In this document: piece by piece, positions 16,472-25,751 of the stretch
Position numbering within the stretch: the stretch's first letter is position 1
Layout of the letters: each line of letters opens with the position of its first letter
Source: Mycolicibacterium aurum
GTDB taxonomy: Bacteria > Actinomycetota > Actinomycetes > Mycobacteriales > Mycobacteriaceae
Reading direction: 5' to 3'
Assembly (NCBI RefSeq): GCF_900637195.1
Contig: NZ_LR134356.1
Span: forward strand, 5,084,001 to 5,148,000
DNA: 64,000 bases
Program-made: the position numbers and the translations under genes
Notes under the pieces: model-generated
Database searches by the model: none
Seen by the model: the letters and a program-made list of their open reading frames with translations, nothing else
Told to the model about the DNA's origin: nothing

Positions 16472-17479
16472 GTGTCGAAAGACCTGACCGACCTGCAACT
16501 GCTGACCGAGCTCGAGCCTGTCGTCGAGCCGCTGGTCAACCGTCACATGCGGATGAAGAAGGACTGGAACCCGCACGACTACGTCCCGTGGTCCGATGGC
16601 AAGAACTACTACGCGCTCGGTGGCCAGGACTGGGATCCCGAGCAGTCGAAGCTCTCTGACGTCGCCCGTGTCGCGATGCTGGTGAACCTGCTCACCGAGG
16701 ACAACCTGCCCTCGTACCACCGCGAGATCGCGATGAACTTCACCATGGACGGCCCGTGGGGCTTCTGGGTGAACCGGTGGACCGCCGAGGAAAACCGCCA
16801 CGGCATCGCCCTGCGCGACTACCTCGTCGTCACCCGCAACGTCGACCCGGTCGAGCTCGAGATGCTGCGCGTCGAGCAGATGACCCGCGGCTTCAGCCCC
16901 GGCCAGAACGACCAGATCGAAGCGGACCTGTTCGCCGACAGCCTGTTCGACTCGGTCATCTACGTGACGTTCCAGGAGCTCGCCACCCGGGTGTCGCACC
17001 GCAACACCGGCAAGGCCTGCAACGAGCCGATCGCCGATCAGCTTCTCCAGCGCGTCTCGGCCGACGAGAACCTGCACATGATCTTCTACCGTGACGTGTC
17101 GGAGGCCGGCTTCGAAATCGCCCCCGACCAGGCGATGAAGTCCTTGCACAAGGTGCTGCGCAACTTCAAGATGCCCGGATACACCATTCCGGACTTCCGC
17201 CGCCGCGCCGTCACCATCGCATCCGGCGGCGTCTACGACCCGCGGATCCACCTCGAAGACATCGTCATGCCGGTGCTCAAGAAGTGGCGCATCTTCGAGC
17301 GCGAGGACTTCAACGGCGAGTCCGCGCGCATGCGCGACGACCTCGGCCTCCTGGTCGAGGAGCTTCAGGAGGCTGTCGACAAGTTCGAGGTCGCCAAGCA
17401 GCGCCGGGAAGAGCGGCTCGCCCAGATGGCCGAGAAGAAGGCGGCCAAGAACTCTTTGGTCGGATCATCAGCCTCGTAA
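16472..17479 (+). CDS. desA1: Acyl-[ACP] desaturase DesA1
   Basis: Ferritin-like di-iron desaturase of 335 residues. DesA1 introduces a double bond in the meromycolate chain bound to ACP, and is essential in M. smegmatis and M. tuberculosis. Iron-ligand helices are visible in WTAEENRHGIALRDYL and VSADENLHMIFYRDV (ExxH motifs). It starts at GTG 16472 after GGGAGGT. The tail is rich in Lys/Glu/Arg and helical. A dus gene follows with almost no gap. The promoter carries an inverted repeat over the -35 box; in M. tuberculosis the repressor MadR controls desA1. Confidence 0.95.
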   Translation: MSKDLTDLQLLTELEPVVEPLVNRHMRMKKDWNPHDYVPWSDGKNYYALGGQDWDPEQSKLSDVARVAMLVNLLTEDNLPSYHREIAMNFTMDGPWGFWVNRWTAEENRHGIALRDYLVVTRNVDPVELEMLRVEQMTRGFSPGQNDQIEADLFADSLFDSVIYVTFQELATRVSHRNTGKACNEPIADQLLQRVSADENLHMIFYRDVSEAGFEIAPDQAMKSLHKVLRNFKMPGYTIPDFRRRAVTIASGGVYDPRIHLEDIVMPVLKKWRIFEREDFNGESARMRDDLGLLVEELQEAVDKFEVAKQRREERLAQMAEKKAAKNSLVGSSAS

Positions 17480-18642
17480 CAGATTCCCCGAGTTCGGCCC
17501 GATCCGACGTCAGGATCGGGCCGATCGCGTTGCGCAGCCCGGTCGTGCTGGCACCGATGGCCGGGGTGACCAACGTCGCGTTCCGGACTCTGTGCCGAGA
17601 ACTCGAGCTCAGCCGCGCGGGCACCGTCAGCGGTCTGTACGTGTGCGAGATGGTCACCGCACGCGCCCTCGTCGAACGCCATCCCGTCACCATGCACATG
17701 ACGACGTTCGCGCCCGAGGAGTCGCCGCGGTCGATGCAGCTCTATGCCGTCGACCCGGTCAACACCTACGCCGCCGCGAAGATGATCGCCGACGAAGGCC
17801 TGGCCGACCACATCGACATGAACTTCGGCTGCCCTGTGCCCAAGGTCACTCGGCGGGGCGGCGGGGCGGCGCTTCCCTACAAGCGCCGGCTGTTCGGCCA
17901 GATCGTGGCGGCCGCCGTCAGGGCCACCGAGGGCACCGACATTCCCGTCACCGTCAAGTTCCGGATCGGGATCGACGACGACCACCACACGCACCTCGAC
18001 GCGGGACGCATCGCGGCCGACGAGGGGGCAGCGGCGGTGGCGCTACACGCCCGAACCGCCGCGCAGCGCTACTCGGGCACCGCCGACTGGGACCAGATCG
18101 CCGCGCTCAAAGCCCACGTCACGGATGTTCCGGTCTTCGGAAACGGTGATATCTTCGACGCTCGTGACGCGCTGGCCATGATGGCCGCGACGGGCTGCGA
18201 CGGCGTTGTGATCGGCCGTGGCTGCCTGGGGCGGCCGTGGCTGTTCGCCGAACTGTCCGCCGCATTCACCGGGGCGGCGCCGGCTGCCCCGCCGAACCTC
18301 GGCGAGGTCGCGCAGATCATTCGCAGACACGGCGAGCTTCTCGCTGCGCACTTCGGAGAGGACAAAGGGATGCGGGACATCCGCAAACACGTGGCGTGGT
18401 ACATGCACGGGTTTCCCGCGGGAGCGGATCTTCGCAGGTCAATGGCCCTGGTGAAGACGATTTCGGAGCTCGACGACCTGCTCGATCAACTGGATCCCGA
18501 CGTGCCGTTTCCCGCAGTGGCGAACGGGCCGCGCGGCCGGCAGGGTTCCCCCGGCTCGGTGACGCTGCCCGAGGGCTGGCTCGACGATCCCGACGACTGC
18601 ACGGTTCCCGCCGGCGCGGACATGATGCACTCCGGGGGATGA
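17476..18642 (+). CDS. dus: tRNA-dihydrouridine synthase (DusB-like)
   Basis: FMN-dependent TIM-barrel enzyme reducing uridines in tRNA; about 380 residues. Visible are APMAGVTNVAFRTLC, the catalytic-cysteine region MNFGCPVPKVTRRGGG, RTAAQRYSGTADW and DGVVIGRGCLGRPWLF. It matches H37Rv Rv0823c. The start is a problem: homology needs RIGPIALRSPVVLAP, but no ATG, GTG or TTG occurs in frame between 17284 (deep inside desA1) and TTG 17530, which would remove the first strand. The coordinate given is only the point next to the desA1 stop. It is probably translationally coupled to desA1, perhaps from a rare start codon. Confidence 0.85.
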   Translation, partial: VTDSPSSARSDVRIGPIALRSPVVLAPMAGVTNVAFRTLCRELELSRAGTVSGLYVCEMVTARALVERHPVTMHMTTFAPEESPRSMQLYAVDPVNTYAAAKMIADEGLADHIDMNFGCPVPKVTRRGGGAALPYKRRLFGQIVAAAVRATEGTDIPVTVKFRIGIDDDHHTHLDAGRIAADEGAAAVALHARTAAQRYSGTADWDQIAALKAHVTDVPVFGNGDIFDARDALAMMAATGCDGVVIGRGCLGRPWLFAELSAAFTGAAPAAPPNLGEVAQIIRRHGELLAAHFGEDKGMRDIRKHVAWYMHGFPAGADLRRSMALVKTISELDDLLDQLDPDVPFPAVANGPRGRQGSPGSVTLPEGWLDDPDDCTVPAGADMMHSGG

Positions 18643-18722
18643 TCGGGCGCCGAGACGGCTCTGAGATGGATTCGAGACAGCGACGAGAAGGTATCGAATA
18701 GGGCAGGCGCTCGGGTTCGGCT

Positions 18723-18751
18723 GGATGTCTCTCAGGATGTCTCACTACTAT
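18723..18751 (+). promoter_or_regulatory. Direct repeat and -10 box upstream of the LCP gene
   Basis: Two copies of GGATGTCTC (18723-18731 and 18735-18743) in 12-bp register, followed immediately by TACTAT (18746-18751), a TANNNT -10 box. If used, the transcript would have a leader of about 140 bases before the ATG at 18896. Confidence 0.4.
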
Positions 18752-18895
18752 GAGGGGTCACACTGCCCGACCCCCGGTGGCGGAGTCGGGCCTCGTGCTC
18801 TATGACAGTTAGCAGGCACACGGCAATCTGCGTGCCAGTGCGCAACGACGCGCACGCATCGCGGACGCCGTGGAAGCTGGAAGGCCGGTACGAAC

Positions 18896-20896
18896 ATGGG
18901 AGACGGCGACCCGGAGGACGTCGCTGGCACTCCTGGCCGCCCACGTCCCCGGTCTGGTGACGGTGCTGCAGACTCACCCGACGGTGACTGGCTTACCCGA
19001 TCCCGGCGGCAGATGCGAGGCGCCGCGCCGTGGGAGCGCGCACTTGATGCGCCCGACCCCGACGAAGCCGCTACCCAAGCCGCTCCGCCCGCCACACCCT
19101 CGCCGCCCTCCGCGCCGGTCACCGTCGCCGATCTGATCGCGAAGATCAACGGCGGGACACCGCCACCGGAGCCCACCCGCCACCGTGCCGAGCCCGAGCC
19201 GGAGCCGGAGCCCTATCCCGACGTCGACGAACTCGACACCGCGATACTGCCCGTCCTCGACGAACACCCCTCCGAACTGCCGGACCTGGCGGCTCCCCGC
19301 CCGCCGGTGCACACCCCCTCGCGGCCCAAGCGCCCGCACCGGCGCGCCACGATCGTCGGCCGGGTGGCGGTGGCGCTGATCGCCGTACTCGCACTGGTCC
19401 TTACCGGCGGCGCGTGGCAATGGCAGTCGGCGAAGAACAACCTGCTCAACCGGGTGTCGGCGCTCGACCCGGACTCCCGCGACATCGTCGACCCGAACGC
19501 ACAGTTCGGCGACGAGAACTTCCTCATCGTCGGCACCGACAGCCGCCTTGGGGCCAACAGCGACATCGGCGCGGGCACCACCGACGACGCGGCGGGTGCC
19601 CGCTCCGACACGGTGATGCTGGTGAACATCCCCGCCAACCGCAAACGCGTTGTCGCCGTGTCGTTCCCACGCGACCTCGAGATCGAGCCGATGAAGTGCG
19701 AGCCCTGGAATCCTGAGACCCGCGAGTACGGGCCGATCATGGACGAAGAGTCGCCGATGTACGGCAAGGAGGAGGTCTACACCGAGTACAAACTGAACTC
19801 CGCCTTCGCCGTCGGCGGGCCCAAATGCCTGGTCAAGGTCATCCAGAAACTCTCCGGTCTGCACATAAATCGTTTCATGGCAGTCGATTTCGTCGGCTTC
19901 TCGAAAATGGTCGACGCGCTCGGCGGCGTCGAGGTGTGCAGCACCACGCCGATCGAGGACTACGAACTCGGCACGGTCCTCCCCGTCGCCGGTCGCCAGG
20001 TGGTCGACGGCCACACCGCGCTCAACTACGTGCGGGCGCGTCAGGTGACCACCGAGACCAACGGTGACTACGGCCGGATCAAGCGACAGCAGCTGTTCCT
20101 GTCGTCGCTGCTGCGTTCATTGATCTCGAAAGAGACGTTCTTCTCGCTGTCAAAGCTCAACAACGTGGTCAACATGTTCATCGGCGACAGCTACGTCGAC
20201 AACCTCGATACCAAGGATCTCGTCGACCTCGGTCAGTCCGTGCAGGGCGTCAACGCGGGACGCATCACGTTCGTGACGGTGCCGACGGTCGGATACGCCG
20301 ACGAGTACGGCAACGAGATCCCCCGCGACGACGACATGGACGCGCTGTTCGACGCCATCATCAACGACGATCCCCTACCCGAGGAACGCAACGCCGACAA
20401 CACCCCGGTGCCCGGAACACCCGAGTCGCTGACCAACGCCTCGCCGGCCCAGGGCGGCACGGGCCAGGCCGACGACGAGATCGTCGACACCGTCGCCACC
20501 GATCCGCAGAACGTCACCGTCCAGGTGTCCAACTCGACCGCCCAGTCCGGCCTCGGCGCCACTGCGGCCAGCGACCTGCAGGCCCACGGGTTCAACGTGA
20601 CCACTCCCGACGACTACCCGGGACCGCTGTCGCAGACCACGGTGTTCTTCTCCGCGGGCAACGAGGAGGCCGCCGCCACCGTCGCCTCGTCGTTCGCCAA
20701 TTCGACCATCGAGCGTGTCACCGGCATGGGGGACGTGGTCCAGGTGGTTCTCGGCAGCGACTTCGACGCGGTCGCCGCGCCCTCCCCCAGTGGCTCCTCC
20801 GTTCAGGTGCACGTCCTCCGCGGCACCAAGTCTGCACCCACCGCGCTTCCCGAGGACCTGACGGTCACCAACGCCGCGGACACCAGTTGCGAGTAG
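18896..20896 (+). CDS. LCP (LytR-CpsA-Psr) family protein with LytR_C domain
   Basis: A 666-residue membrane protein. A long cytosolic Pro/Glu-rich region (1-150) precedes one transmembrane helix (about 154-173) and the extracellular LCP domain (NFLIVGTDSR, DTVMLVNIP, VVAVSFPRDLEI and VDFVGFSKMVDALGGVEV). A C-terminal LytR_C domain (VTVQVSNSTAQSGLGATAAS) lies near 530-620. LCP proteins attach arabinogalactan or similar polymers to peptidoglycan. This is the Rv0822c type. It precedes phoU by 85 bp, with a separate phoU promoter in the gap. Confidence 0.9.
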   Translation: MGDGDPEDVAGTPGRPRPRSGDGAADSPDGDWLTRSRRQMRGAAPWERALDAPDPDEAATQAAPPATPSPPSAPVTVADLIAKINGGTPPPEPTRHRAEPEPEPEPYPDVDELDTAILPVLDEHPSELPDLAAPRPPVHTPSRPKRPHRRATIVGRVAVALIAVLALVLTGGAWQWQSAKNNLLNRVSALDPDSRDIVDPNAQFGDENFLIVGTDSRLGANSDIGAGTTDDAAGARSDTVMLVNIPANRKRVVAVSFPRDLEIEPMKCEPWNPETREYGPIMDEESPMYGKEEVYTEYKLNSAFAVGGPKCLVKVIQKLSGLHINRFMAVDFVGFSKMVDALGGVEVCSTTPIEDYELGTVLPVAGRQVVDGHTALNYVRARQVTTETNGDYGRIKRQQLFLSSLLRSLISKETFFSLSKLNNVVNMFIGDSYVDNLDTKDLVDLGQSVQGVNAGRITFVTVPTVGYADEYGNEIPRDDDMDALFDAIINDDPLPEERNADNTPVPGTPESLTNASPAQGGTGQADDEIVDTVATDPQNVTVQVSNSTAQSGLGATAASDLQAHGFNVTTPDDYPGPLSQTTVFFSAGNEEAAATVASSFANSTIERVTGMGDVVQVVLGSDFDAVAAPSPSGSSVQVHVLRGTKSAPTALPEDLTVTNAADTSCE

Positions 20897-20919
20897 CCCA
20901 CATCATTTGGGCAGGTGGC

Positions 20920-20937
20920 ATTCACCTTTCGTTCACC
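20920..20937 (+). promoter_or_regulatory. PHO-box-like direct repeat upstream of phoU
   Basis: ATTCACC (20920-20926) and GTTCACC (20931-20937) in 11-bp register, the arrangement bound by PhoB/PhoP-type response regulators; in mycobacteria RegX3 is the likely protein. The box lies about 33 bp upstream of the -10 box at 20970. Confidence 0.6.
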
Positions 20938-20969
20938 GACTAGCTCGTGACGGTGCACGTACCACCCCG

Positions 20970-20975
20970 TAGGGT
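20970..20975 (+). promoter_or_regulatory. -10 box of leaderless phoU transcript
   Basis: TAGGGT (TANNNT) ends six bases before the ATG at 20982. No ribosome site is present, consistent with a leaderless mRNA. Confidence 0.5.
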
Positions 20976-20981
20976 TGACGT

Positions 20982-21650
20982 ATGCGTACCGCGTATCACG
21001 AGCAGTTGGAGGCCCTGTCCAGCAGGCTCGGCGAAATGTGCGGCCTTGCCGGGGCCGCCATGGAGCGCGCCACACAGGCGCTCCTGCAGGCCGATCTGGC
21101 GCTCGCCGAACAGGTCATCACCGACCATGACCAGATCTCGGCGCTGAGCGTCCGCGCAGAGGAAGAAGCTTTCGTGCTCCTTGCTCTGCAGGCACCCGTC
21201 GCCGGTGACCTGCGCGCCATCGTCAGCTCGATCCAGATCGTCGCCGACGTCGACCGGATGGGAGCACTGGCGCTGCACGTCGCCAAGATCGCGCGCCGTC
21301 GCCATCCCCAGCACGCGCTGCCGGAAGAGGTCAACGGATACTTTGCCGAAATGGGGCGCGTGGCCGTCGAACTCGGCAACAGCGCGCAGGAGGTGCTGAT
21401 CACCCGTGATCCGGAGAAGGCGGCGCGCATCCGCGAGGAAGACGATGCGATGGACGATCTGCATCGCCACCTGTTCACGGTCCTGATGGACCGTGAATGG
21501 AAGCACGGCGTCGCCGCGGCGGTCGACGTGACGCTGCTCGGCCGCTTCTACGAGCGCTTCGCCGACCACGCCGTCGAGGTCGCCCGCCGGGTCATCTTCC
21601 AGGTCACCGGGCGCAACACCGAGGATGTGGACCTGCCTGCATCACGCTGA
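20982..21650 (+). CDS. phoU: Phosphate-signalling regulator PhoU (PhoY2)
   Basis: A 222-residue protein with two three-helix PhoU repeats (QLEALSSRLGEMCGLAGAAM and later GRVAVELGNSAQEVL). It contains the PhoU metal-type motif DVDRMGALALHVAKIARRR. PhoU links the Pst transporter to the SenX3-RegX3 two-component system and turns off the Pho response when phosphate is plentiful. It corresponds to H37Rv phoY2 (Rv0821c). It converges with pstB across a strong terminator, and its promoter has a PHO-like box. Confidence 0.95.
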   Translation: MRTAYHEQLEALSSRLGEMCGLAGAAMERATQALLQADLALAEQVITDHDQISALSVRAEEEAFVLLALQAPVAGDLRAIVSSIQIVADVDRMGALALHVAKIARRRHPQHALPEEVNGYFAEMGRVAVELGNSAQEVLITRDPEKAARIREEDDAMDDLHRHLFTVLMDREWKHGVAAAVDVTLLGRFYERFADHAVEVARRVIFQVTGRNTEDVDLPASR

Positions 21651-21660
21651 CACCGACCAC

Positions 21661-21701
21661 ACGAGTAAGCCCCCGGGATGATGTCCCGGGGGCTTACTCG
21701 T
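21661..21701. terminator. Bidirectional terminator between phoU and pstB
   Basis: Perfect 18-bp stem (arms 21661-21678 and 21684-21701, core AAGCCCCCGGGA) with a 5-base loop TGATG. There is no clear T-run, as is usual in mycobacteria. It lies between convergent stops at 21650 and 21726, so it can serve both. Confidence 0.85.
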
Positions 21702-21725
21702 TGGAGTCGCTCAGAGCAGGTCGGC

Positions 21726-22502
21726 TCAGCCGAACCGGCCGGAGATGTAATCCTCGGTGGCCTTCTGGTTCGGATTCGAGAAGATCTTCTCGGTGTTGTC
21801 GATCTCGACGAGCTGACCGGGCTTGCCGGTCGCCTCGAGGTTGAAGAACGCGGTCTGGTCGCTCACCCGGGCGGCCTGCTGCATGTTGTGCGTCACGATG
21901 ACGATCGTGAAGTCCTGCTTCAGCTCCGAGATCAGATCCTCGATCGCCAGCGTGGAGATCGGATCGAGCGCCGAGCACGGTTCGTCCATCAGCAACACGT
22001 CAGGCTGCACCGCGATGGCGCGGGCGATGCACAGGCGCTGCTGCTGACCGCCGGACAGACCGCCGCCCGGCTTGTCGAGCCGGTCCTTGACCTCGGTCCA
22101 CAGGTTGGCACCCTTGAGTGAGCGCTCCGCGGTCTCGTCGAGCGTCTTCTTGTTCCGCACGCCCTGCAGCTTCAGGCCGGCCACCACATTGTCGCGAATC
22201 GACATGGTGGGGAACGGGTTCGGCCGCTGGAACACCATGCCGATGGTCTTGCGGACGCCGACCGGGTCGACGCCCGCACCGTAGATGTCCTCGCCGTCGA
22301 GCAACACCGAGCCCTCGACGCGGGCACCGGGGATCACCTCGTGCATGCGGTTCAGCGTGCGCAGCACCGTCGACTTGCCGCAGCCCGACGGGCCGATGAA
22401 GGCGGTGACGCTGCGCGGTTCCACCGACAGGGTCACCCCGGCCACGGCGTGGAAGGAGCCGTAGTAGATGTTGACGTCCTTGAGGTCGAGACGCTTGGCC
22501 AT
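21726..22502 (-). CDS. pstB: Phosphate ABC transporter ATP-binding protein PstB
   Basis: A 258-residue ABC ATPase: Walker A GPSGCGKST (37-45), signature LSGGQQQRLCIARAI, Walker B DVLLMDEPCSALDP and switch VTHNMQQAARVSD. It drives phosphate import with PstA, PstC and PstS. It is the last gene of pstSCAB, 15 bp after pstA. In H37Rv a pstB-type gene (phoT) stands alone at this place; here the whole operon is present. Confidence 0.97.
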   Translation of the reverse strand: MAKRLDLKDVNIYYGSFHAVAGVTLSVEPRSVTAFIGPSGCGKSTVLRTLNRMHEVIPGARVEGSVLLDGEDIYGAGVDPVGVRKTIGMVFQRPNPFPTMSIRDNVVAGLKLQGVRNKKTLDETAERSLKGANLWTEVKDRLDKPGGGLSGGQQQRLCIARAIAVQPDVLLMDEPCSALDPISTLAIEDLISELKQDFTIVIVTHNMQQAARVSDQTAFFNLEATGKPGQLVEIDNTEKIFSNPNQKATEDYISGRFG

Positions 22503-22517
22503 ATCTGTAACTCCTAC

Positions 22518-23435
22518 CTAGACCTTCTTGGGGGCAAAGAATTTGGCGATGAAGCGGGCGCCGATGTTCAACAGGGCGATCAACACGACGAGCGTCAGCG
22601 CGGCACCCCACAACCGGTCGGTGGGGACGGGGTTGGCACCTGCACCCGCCGACGTCTGGTCGAACATCATGCCGGGCAGCGAACCCATGAAGCCGCCGAA
22701 CACGTCAAAGTTCATGGCCTGGGAGTAGCCCACCAGGATGAGCAGCGGTGCCGTCTCACCCATGACACGCGCCAGCGACAGCAGGATGCCGGTGACGATG
22801 CCCGACAGGGCGGTGGGCACCACGATCGCCGAGATGGTCTTCCACTTCGGCACGCCGAGGGCATAGCTGGCTTCACGAAGATCCATCGGCACGATCCGCA
22901 GCATCTCTTCGCTTGAGCGCACGATGACCGGAATCATCAACAGCACCAACGCAAGTGACACCGCGAACCCGGACCGCTCGAAGCCCAGTGTGGCAACCCA
23001 CAGCGCATAGATGAAGAGCGCCGCCACGATCGACGGAACGCCGGTGAGGATGTCGACCATGAACGTCGTCAACTTGCCCAGCCGTGTTCCACCGCCGTAC
23101 TCCACGAGATAGATGCCGACGAACACACCGACCGGGATCGAGATGACGGCACAGATCGCGGCCTGCAGCAGCGATCCCACGATCGCGTGGTAGGCGCCTC
23201 CGCCGGCCTGGAAGGCCGTCATGCCTGCCTGTGAGTTCGTCCACCAGGTGCTTGAGGTGACGATGCCGATGCCCCTCGCGAGCACGGTGTAGAGCACCCA
23301 CACCAGCGGAACGATCGCGATCACCACCGACGCCGTGACGAGCACGGTCGCAACGTTGTTGGTGAACTTGCGGCGGGCACTGACGCCCTGGAAGGTCGGT
23401 ACCTTGACTGGCGGATCCAGCGTTGCGGAGGTCAT
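22518..23435 (-). CDS. pstA: Phosphate ABC transporter permease PstA
   Basis: A 305-residue inner-membrane permease with about six transmembrane helices and the ABC-coupling loop (EEMLRIVPMDLREASYALGV). The ATG at 23435 overlaps the pstC stop by 4 bp (ATGA), so this start is preferred over the longer open frame. It forms the membrane channel with PstC. Confidence 0.95.
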   Translation of the reverse strand: MTSATLDPPVKVPTFQGVSARRKFTNNVATVLVTASVVIAIVPLVWVLYTVLARGIGIVTSSTWWTNSQAGMTAFQAGGGAYHAIVGSLLQAAICAVISIPVGVFVGIYLVEYGGGTRLGKLTTFMVDILTGVPSIVAALFIYALWVATLGFERSGFAVSLALVLLMIPVIVRSSEEMLRIVPMDLREASYALGVPKWKTISAIVVPTALSGIVTGILLSLARVMGETAPLLILVGYSQAMNFDVFGGFMGSLPGMMFDQTSAGAGANPVPTDRLWGAALTLVVLIALLNIGARFIAKFFAPKKV

Positions 23436-24490
23436 GAGGCAGACCGGTCCTTTCCGGCAACCGCGGCGCGGGCCAGCGAGTTCACCACGAACGTCAGGAT
23501 GAACAGCACCAAGCCGGCGGCGATGTAGGCGCCGGCCTTGTACTGGTCGTTGAACTCCGACGCGGCGGAGGCGATCTTGCTGGCGAACGTGAAGCCCGCG
23601 TCGAACAACGACCAACCGAACGCGGTCTGCGTGCCGCGCAGGATGATCAGCAGCGCGATGGTCTCACCGAGAGCGCGGCCGAGGCCGAGCATCGAGCCGC
23701 TGATGTAGCCGGACATGCCGAACGGCAGCACGGTGGTGCGCACCACCTCCCACCGGGTGGCGCCCAACGCCAGCGCCGCCTCGATCTGGCCGCGCGGGGT
23801 CTGGATGAAGACCTCACGTGTCACCGCGGTGATGATCGGCAGGATCATCACCGCGAGCACGATGCCAGCGGTGAAGATCGTGCCGCCGCCGGCCACCGAG
23901 GCGTTGCCCGTGGCGAACAGAAAGATCCAGCTGAGGTTCTCGTTCAGCCAGACCGCCACCGGTTTGATCACCGGCGCGAGCACGTAGAGACCCCACACGC
24001 CGTAGATGATCGACGGCACGGCGGCTAGCAGATCCACCAGGTACGCCAGCGGACCTGCGACCCGTTTGTGGGCGTAGTTGGTCAGGTAGATCGCGATACC
24101 GAGCGCCACCGGCATGGCCAGCACCAGCGCGAAGACCGACACGAACACCGTGACCTGAAGCAGGTCCAGGATGCCGAACTGCATGGCCGACGTGTCGGTG
24201 GTGACCCAGTTTCCGCCGAAGAGGAAGAAGTTCTCCTCGTTGCGCGTCAGCGCAGGGATCGCGCGCCAGAGCAGGAAGATCCCGATCGCCGCGATGATCG
24301 CGACGATCAGGATTCCTGAGCCCTCGGCCAATCCGCGGAAGATGCGGTCGCCCGGCCGGACCTTCGAACTTCTCGAGGGGTCGGTGGAAATGGGAGTCGG
24401 CTCGGGGAAGGGAGCGGCCAGCGCCCCTCCCGACCCCGAGTCCAACGGGTTCGGTGTTGTCAATGCGGTTCCATCGAGCTTGTCGGTCAT
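23432..24490 (-). CDS. pstC: Phosphate ABC transporter permease PstC
   Basis: A 352-residue permease with a 60-residue cytosolic N-terminus, about six transmembrane helices and the coupling segment TPRGQIEAALALGATRWEVV. Starts at 24490 (ATG) and 24502 (GTG) are both possible. It partners PstA; the gene lies 48 bp downstream of pstS. Confidence 0.95.
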   Translation of the reverse strand: MTDKLDGTALTTPNPLDSGSGGALAAPFPEPTPISTDPSRSSKVRPGDRIFRGLAEGSGILIVAIIAAIGIFLLWRAIPALTRNEENFFLFGGNWVTTDTSAMQFGILDLLQVTVFVSVFALVLAMPVALGIAIYLTNYAHKRVAGPLAYLVDLLAAVPSIIYGVWGLYVLAPVIKPVAVWLNENLSWIFLFATGNASVAGGGTIFTAGIVLAVMILPIITAVTREVFIQTPRGQIEAALALGATRWEVVRTTVLPFGMSGYISGSMLGLGRALGETIALLIILRGTQTAFGWSLFDAGFTFASKIASAASEFNDQYKAGAYIAAGLVLFILTFVVNSLARAAVAGKDRSAS

Positions 24491-24538
24491 TCGGTCAAGC
24501 ACCCATCCTCGCCGCAGTCCGGCAGTTGCGCTAATGAA

Positions 24539-25663
24539 CTAAGCGGTCGAGCCGATGGCCTCGATCGACGTCAGCAACCGCTCCTTGAACTTCTCGGGCA
24601 GCGGGACGTAGCCGGCGGACGACAGCCCGGACTGGCCGTCGTTGGCGGCGACGGTGAGGAAGGACTTCACCGCGGCTGCGGTTTCGGCGTCGTATCCGTT
24701 CGAGCAGACGATCTCGTACGTCGCCAGCATGAGCGGGTAGGCGCCGGCTTCCTGCGTGCCGTACAGCGACGCCAGATCCAGCGTCAGATCGTTGCCCTCG
24801 GCGGCGAACTTGGCGGCGTCGATCGCCTTGCCCGCCGACTCGTCGGACAGCTCCACGGCGCCGCTGCCGTTGTCGATCTGCGCGTAGGGGATCCCCGCCT
24901 GGTCGGCGAAGCCCTTCTCCACGTAGCCGATGGCACCGGGCGTGGACTGCACAGCCTGCGCGACGCCTGCGGACTTCTGAGCACCCTCGCCCGCGCCGCC
25001 CTGGAACTCGCTGCCGGCGCCCTTGGTCCATGCGCCGCCGGAGGCGGCTTCCAGGTACTTCTGGAAGTTGTCGGTGGTACCGGAGGAGTCCGAGCGGAAG
25101 ATCGGCGTGATGGCGGAGTCCGGAAGCGTCTTGCCCTCGTTCAGCGCCGCGATCGCGGGGTCGTTCCACTTGGTGATCTGGCCCTGGAAGATCTTGGCCA
25201 GCGTGTCCCCGTTGAGGACGAGTCCTTCGACGCCCTCGACGTTGTATGCCATCGCGATGGGGCCGAATACCAGTGGCAGGTTCCACGCCGGGTTGCCGCC
25301 GCACCGTTGGGCCGCCTGAGCGGCCTGCTGCTCCTTGATCGCCGAGTCGGATCCGGCGAAGTCGACATTTCCTGCAACGAACTGCTCGCGGCCGGCACCG
25401 GAACCGGTGGGGTTGTACGACAGATTCTTGCCCTGGCAGACCTGGCCCCACACCTGGTTGAACAATGCGACGGCGTTCTGCTGCGCGGTGGATCCTTCGG
25501 CCGTGACGGAGTTCTTGCCACCGCAATCCTGCGATCCGCTTGCGGTCGGCGATTCGCCGGATGCCGCGCCGCCCGGGGCATTGTTGTCGCTGCCACACGC
25601 AGACATCAGCAGAGCGCCGGCCGCCAGCATGCTCAGCGCGGCACCAGTTCGTTTGGCCTTCAC
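24539..25663 (-). CDS. pstS: Phosphate-binding lipoprotein PstS
   Basis: A 374-residue lipoprotein. Lipobox LMSAC places the lipidated cysteine at C23. The mature protein shows the phosphate-binding blocks EGSTAQQNAVALF, TGSGAGREQF and RSDSSGTTDNFQKYL. It captures phosphate outside the membrane for PstCAB. GTG start with AAGGAG 5 bases upstream. TGAAC-type repeats in 11-bp register lie about 110 bp upstream, a likely RegX3 site. Confidence 0.96.
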   Translation of the reverse strand: MKAKRTGAALSMLAAGALLMSACGSDNNAPGGAASGESPTASGSQDCGGKNSVTAEGSTAQQNAVALFNQVWGQVCQGKNLSYNPTGSGAGREQFVAGNVDFAGSDSAIKEQQAAQAAQRCGGNPAWNLPLVFGPIAMAYNVEGVEGLVLNGDTLAKIFQGQITKWNDPAIAALNEGKTLPDSAITPIFRSDSSGTTDNFQKYLEAASGGAWTKGAGSEFQGGAGEGAQKSAGVAQAVQSTPGAIGYVEKGFADQAGIPYAQIDNGSGAVELSDESAGKAIDAAKFAAEGNDLTLDLASLYGTQEAGAYPLMLATYEIVCSNGYDAETAAAVKSFLTVAANDGQSGLSSAGYVPLPEKFKERLLTSIEAIGSTA

Positions 25664-25751
25664 GAAGCTCCTTCAATACAGGTATGGGGGTATACGCGTG
25701 TCGCGTCGAGCAGGACTCTCGCTGCCCGGCTGTGAACCTAGGGGCAGCTGA

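Noticed and set aside
17284..17529. Using GTG 17284 as start of the dihydrouridine synthase
   Set aside because: This would overlap desA1 by almost 200 bp in another frame and the added residues are Arg-rich shadow with no homology.
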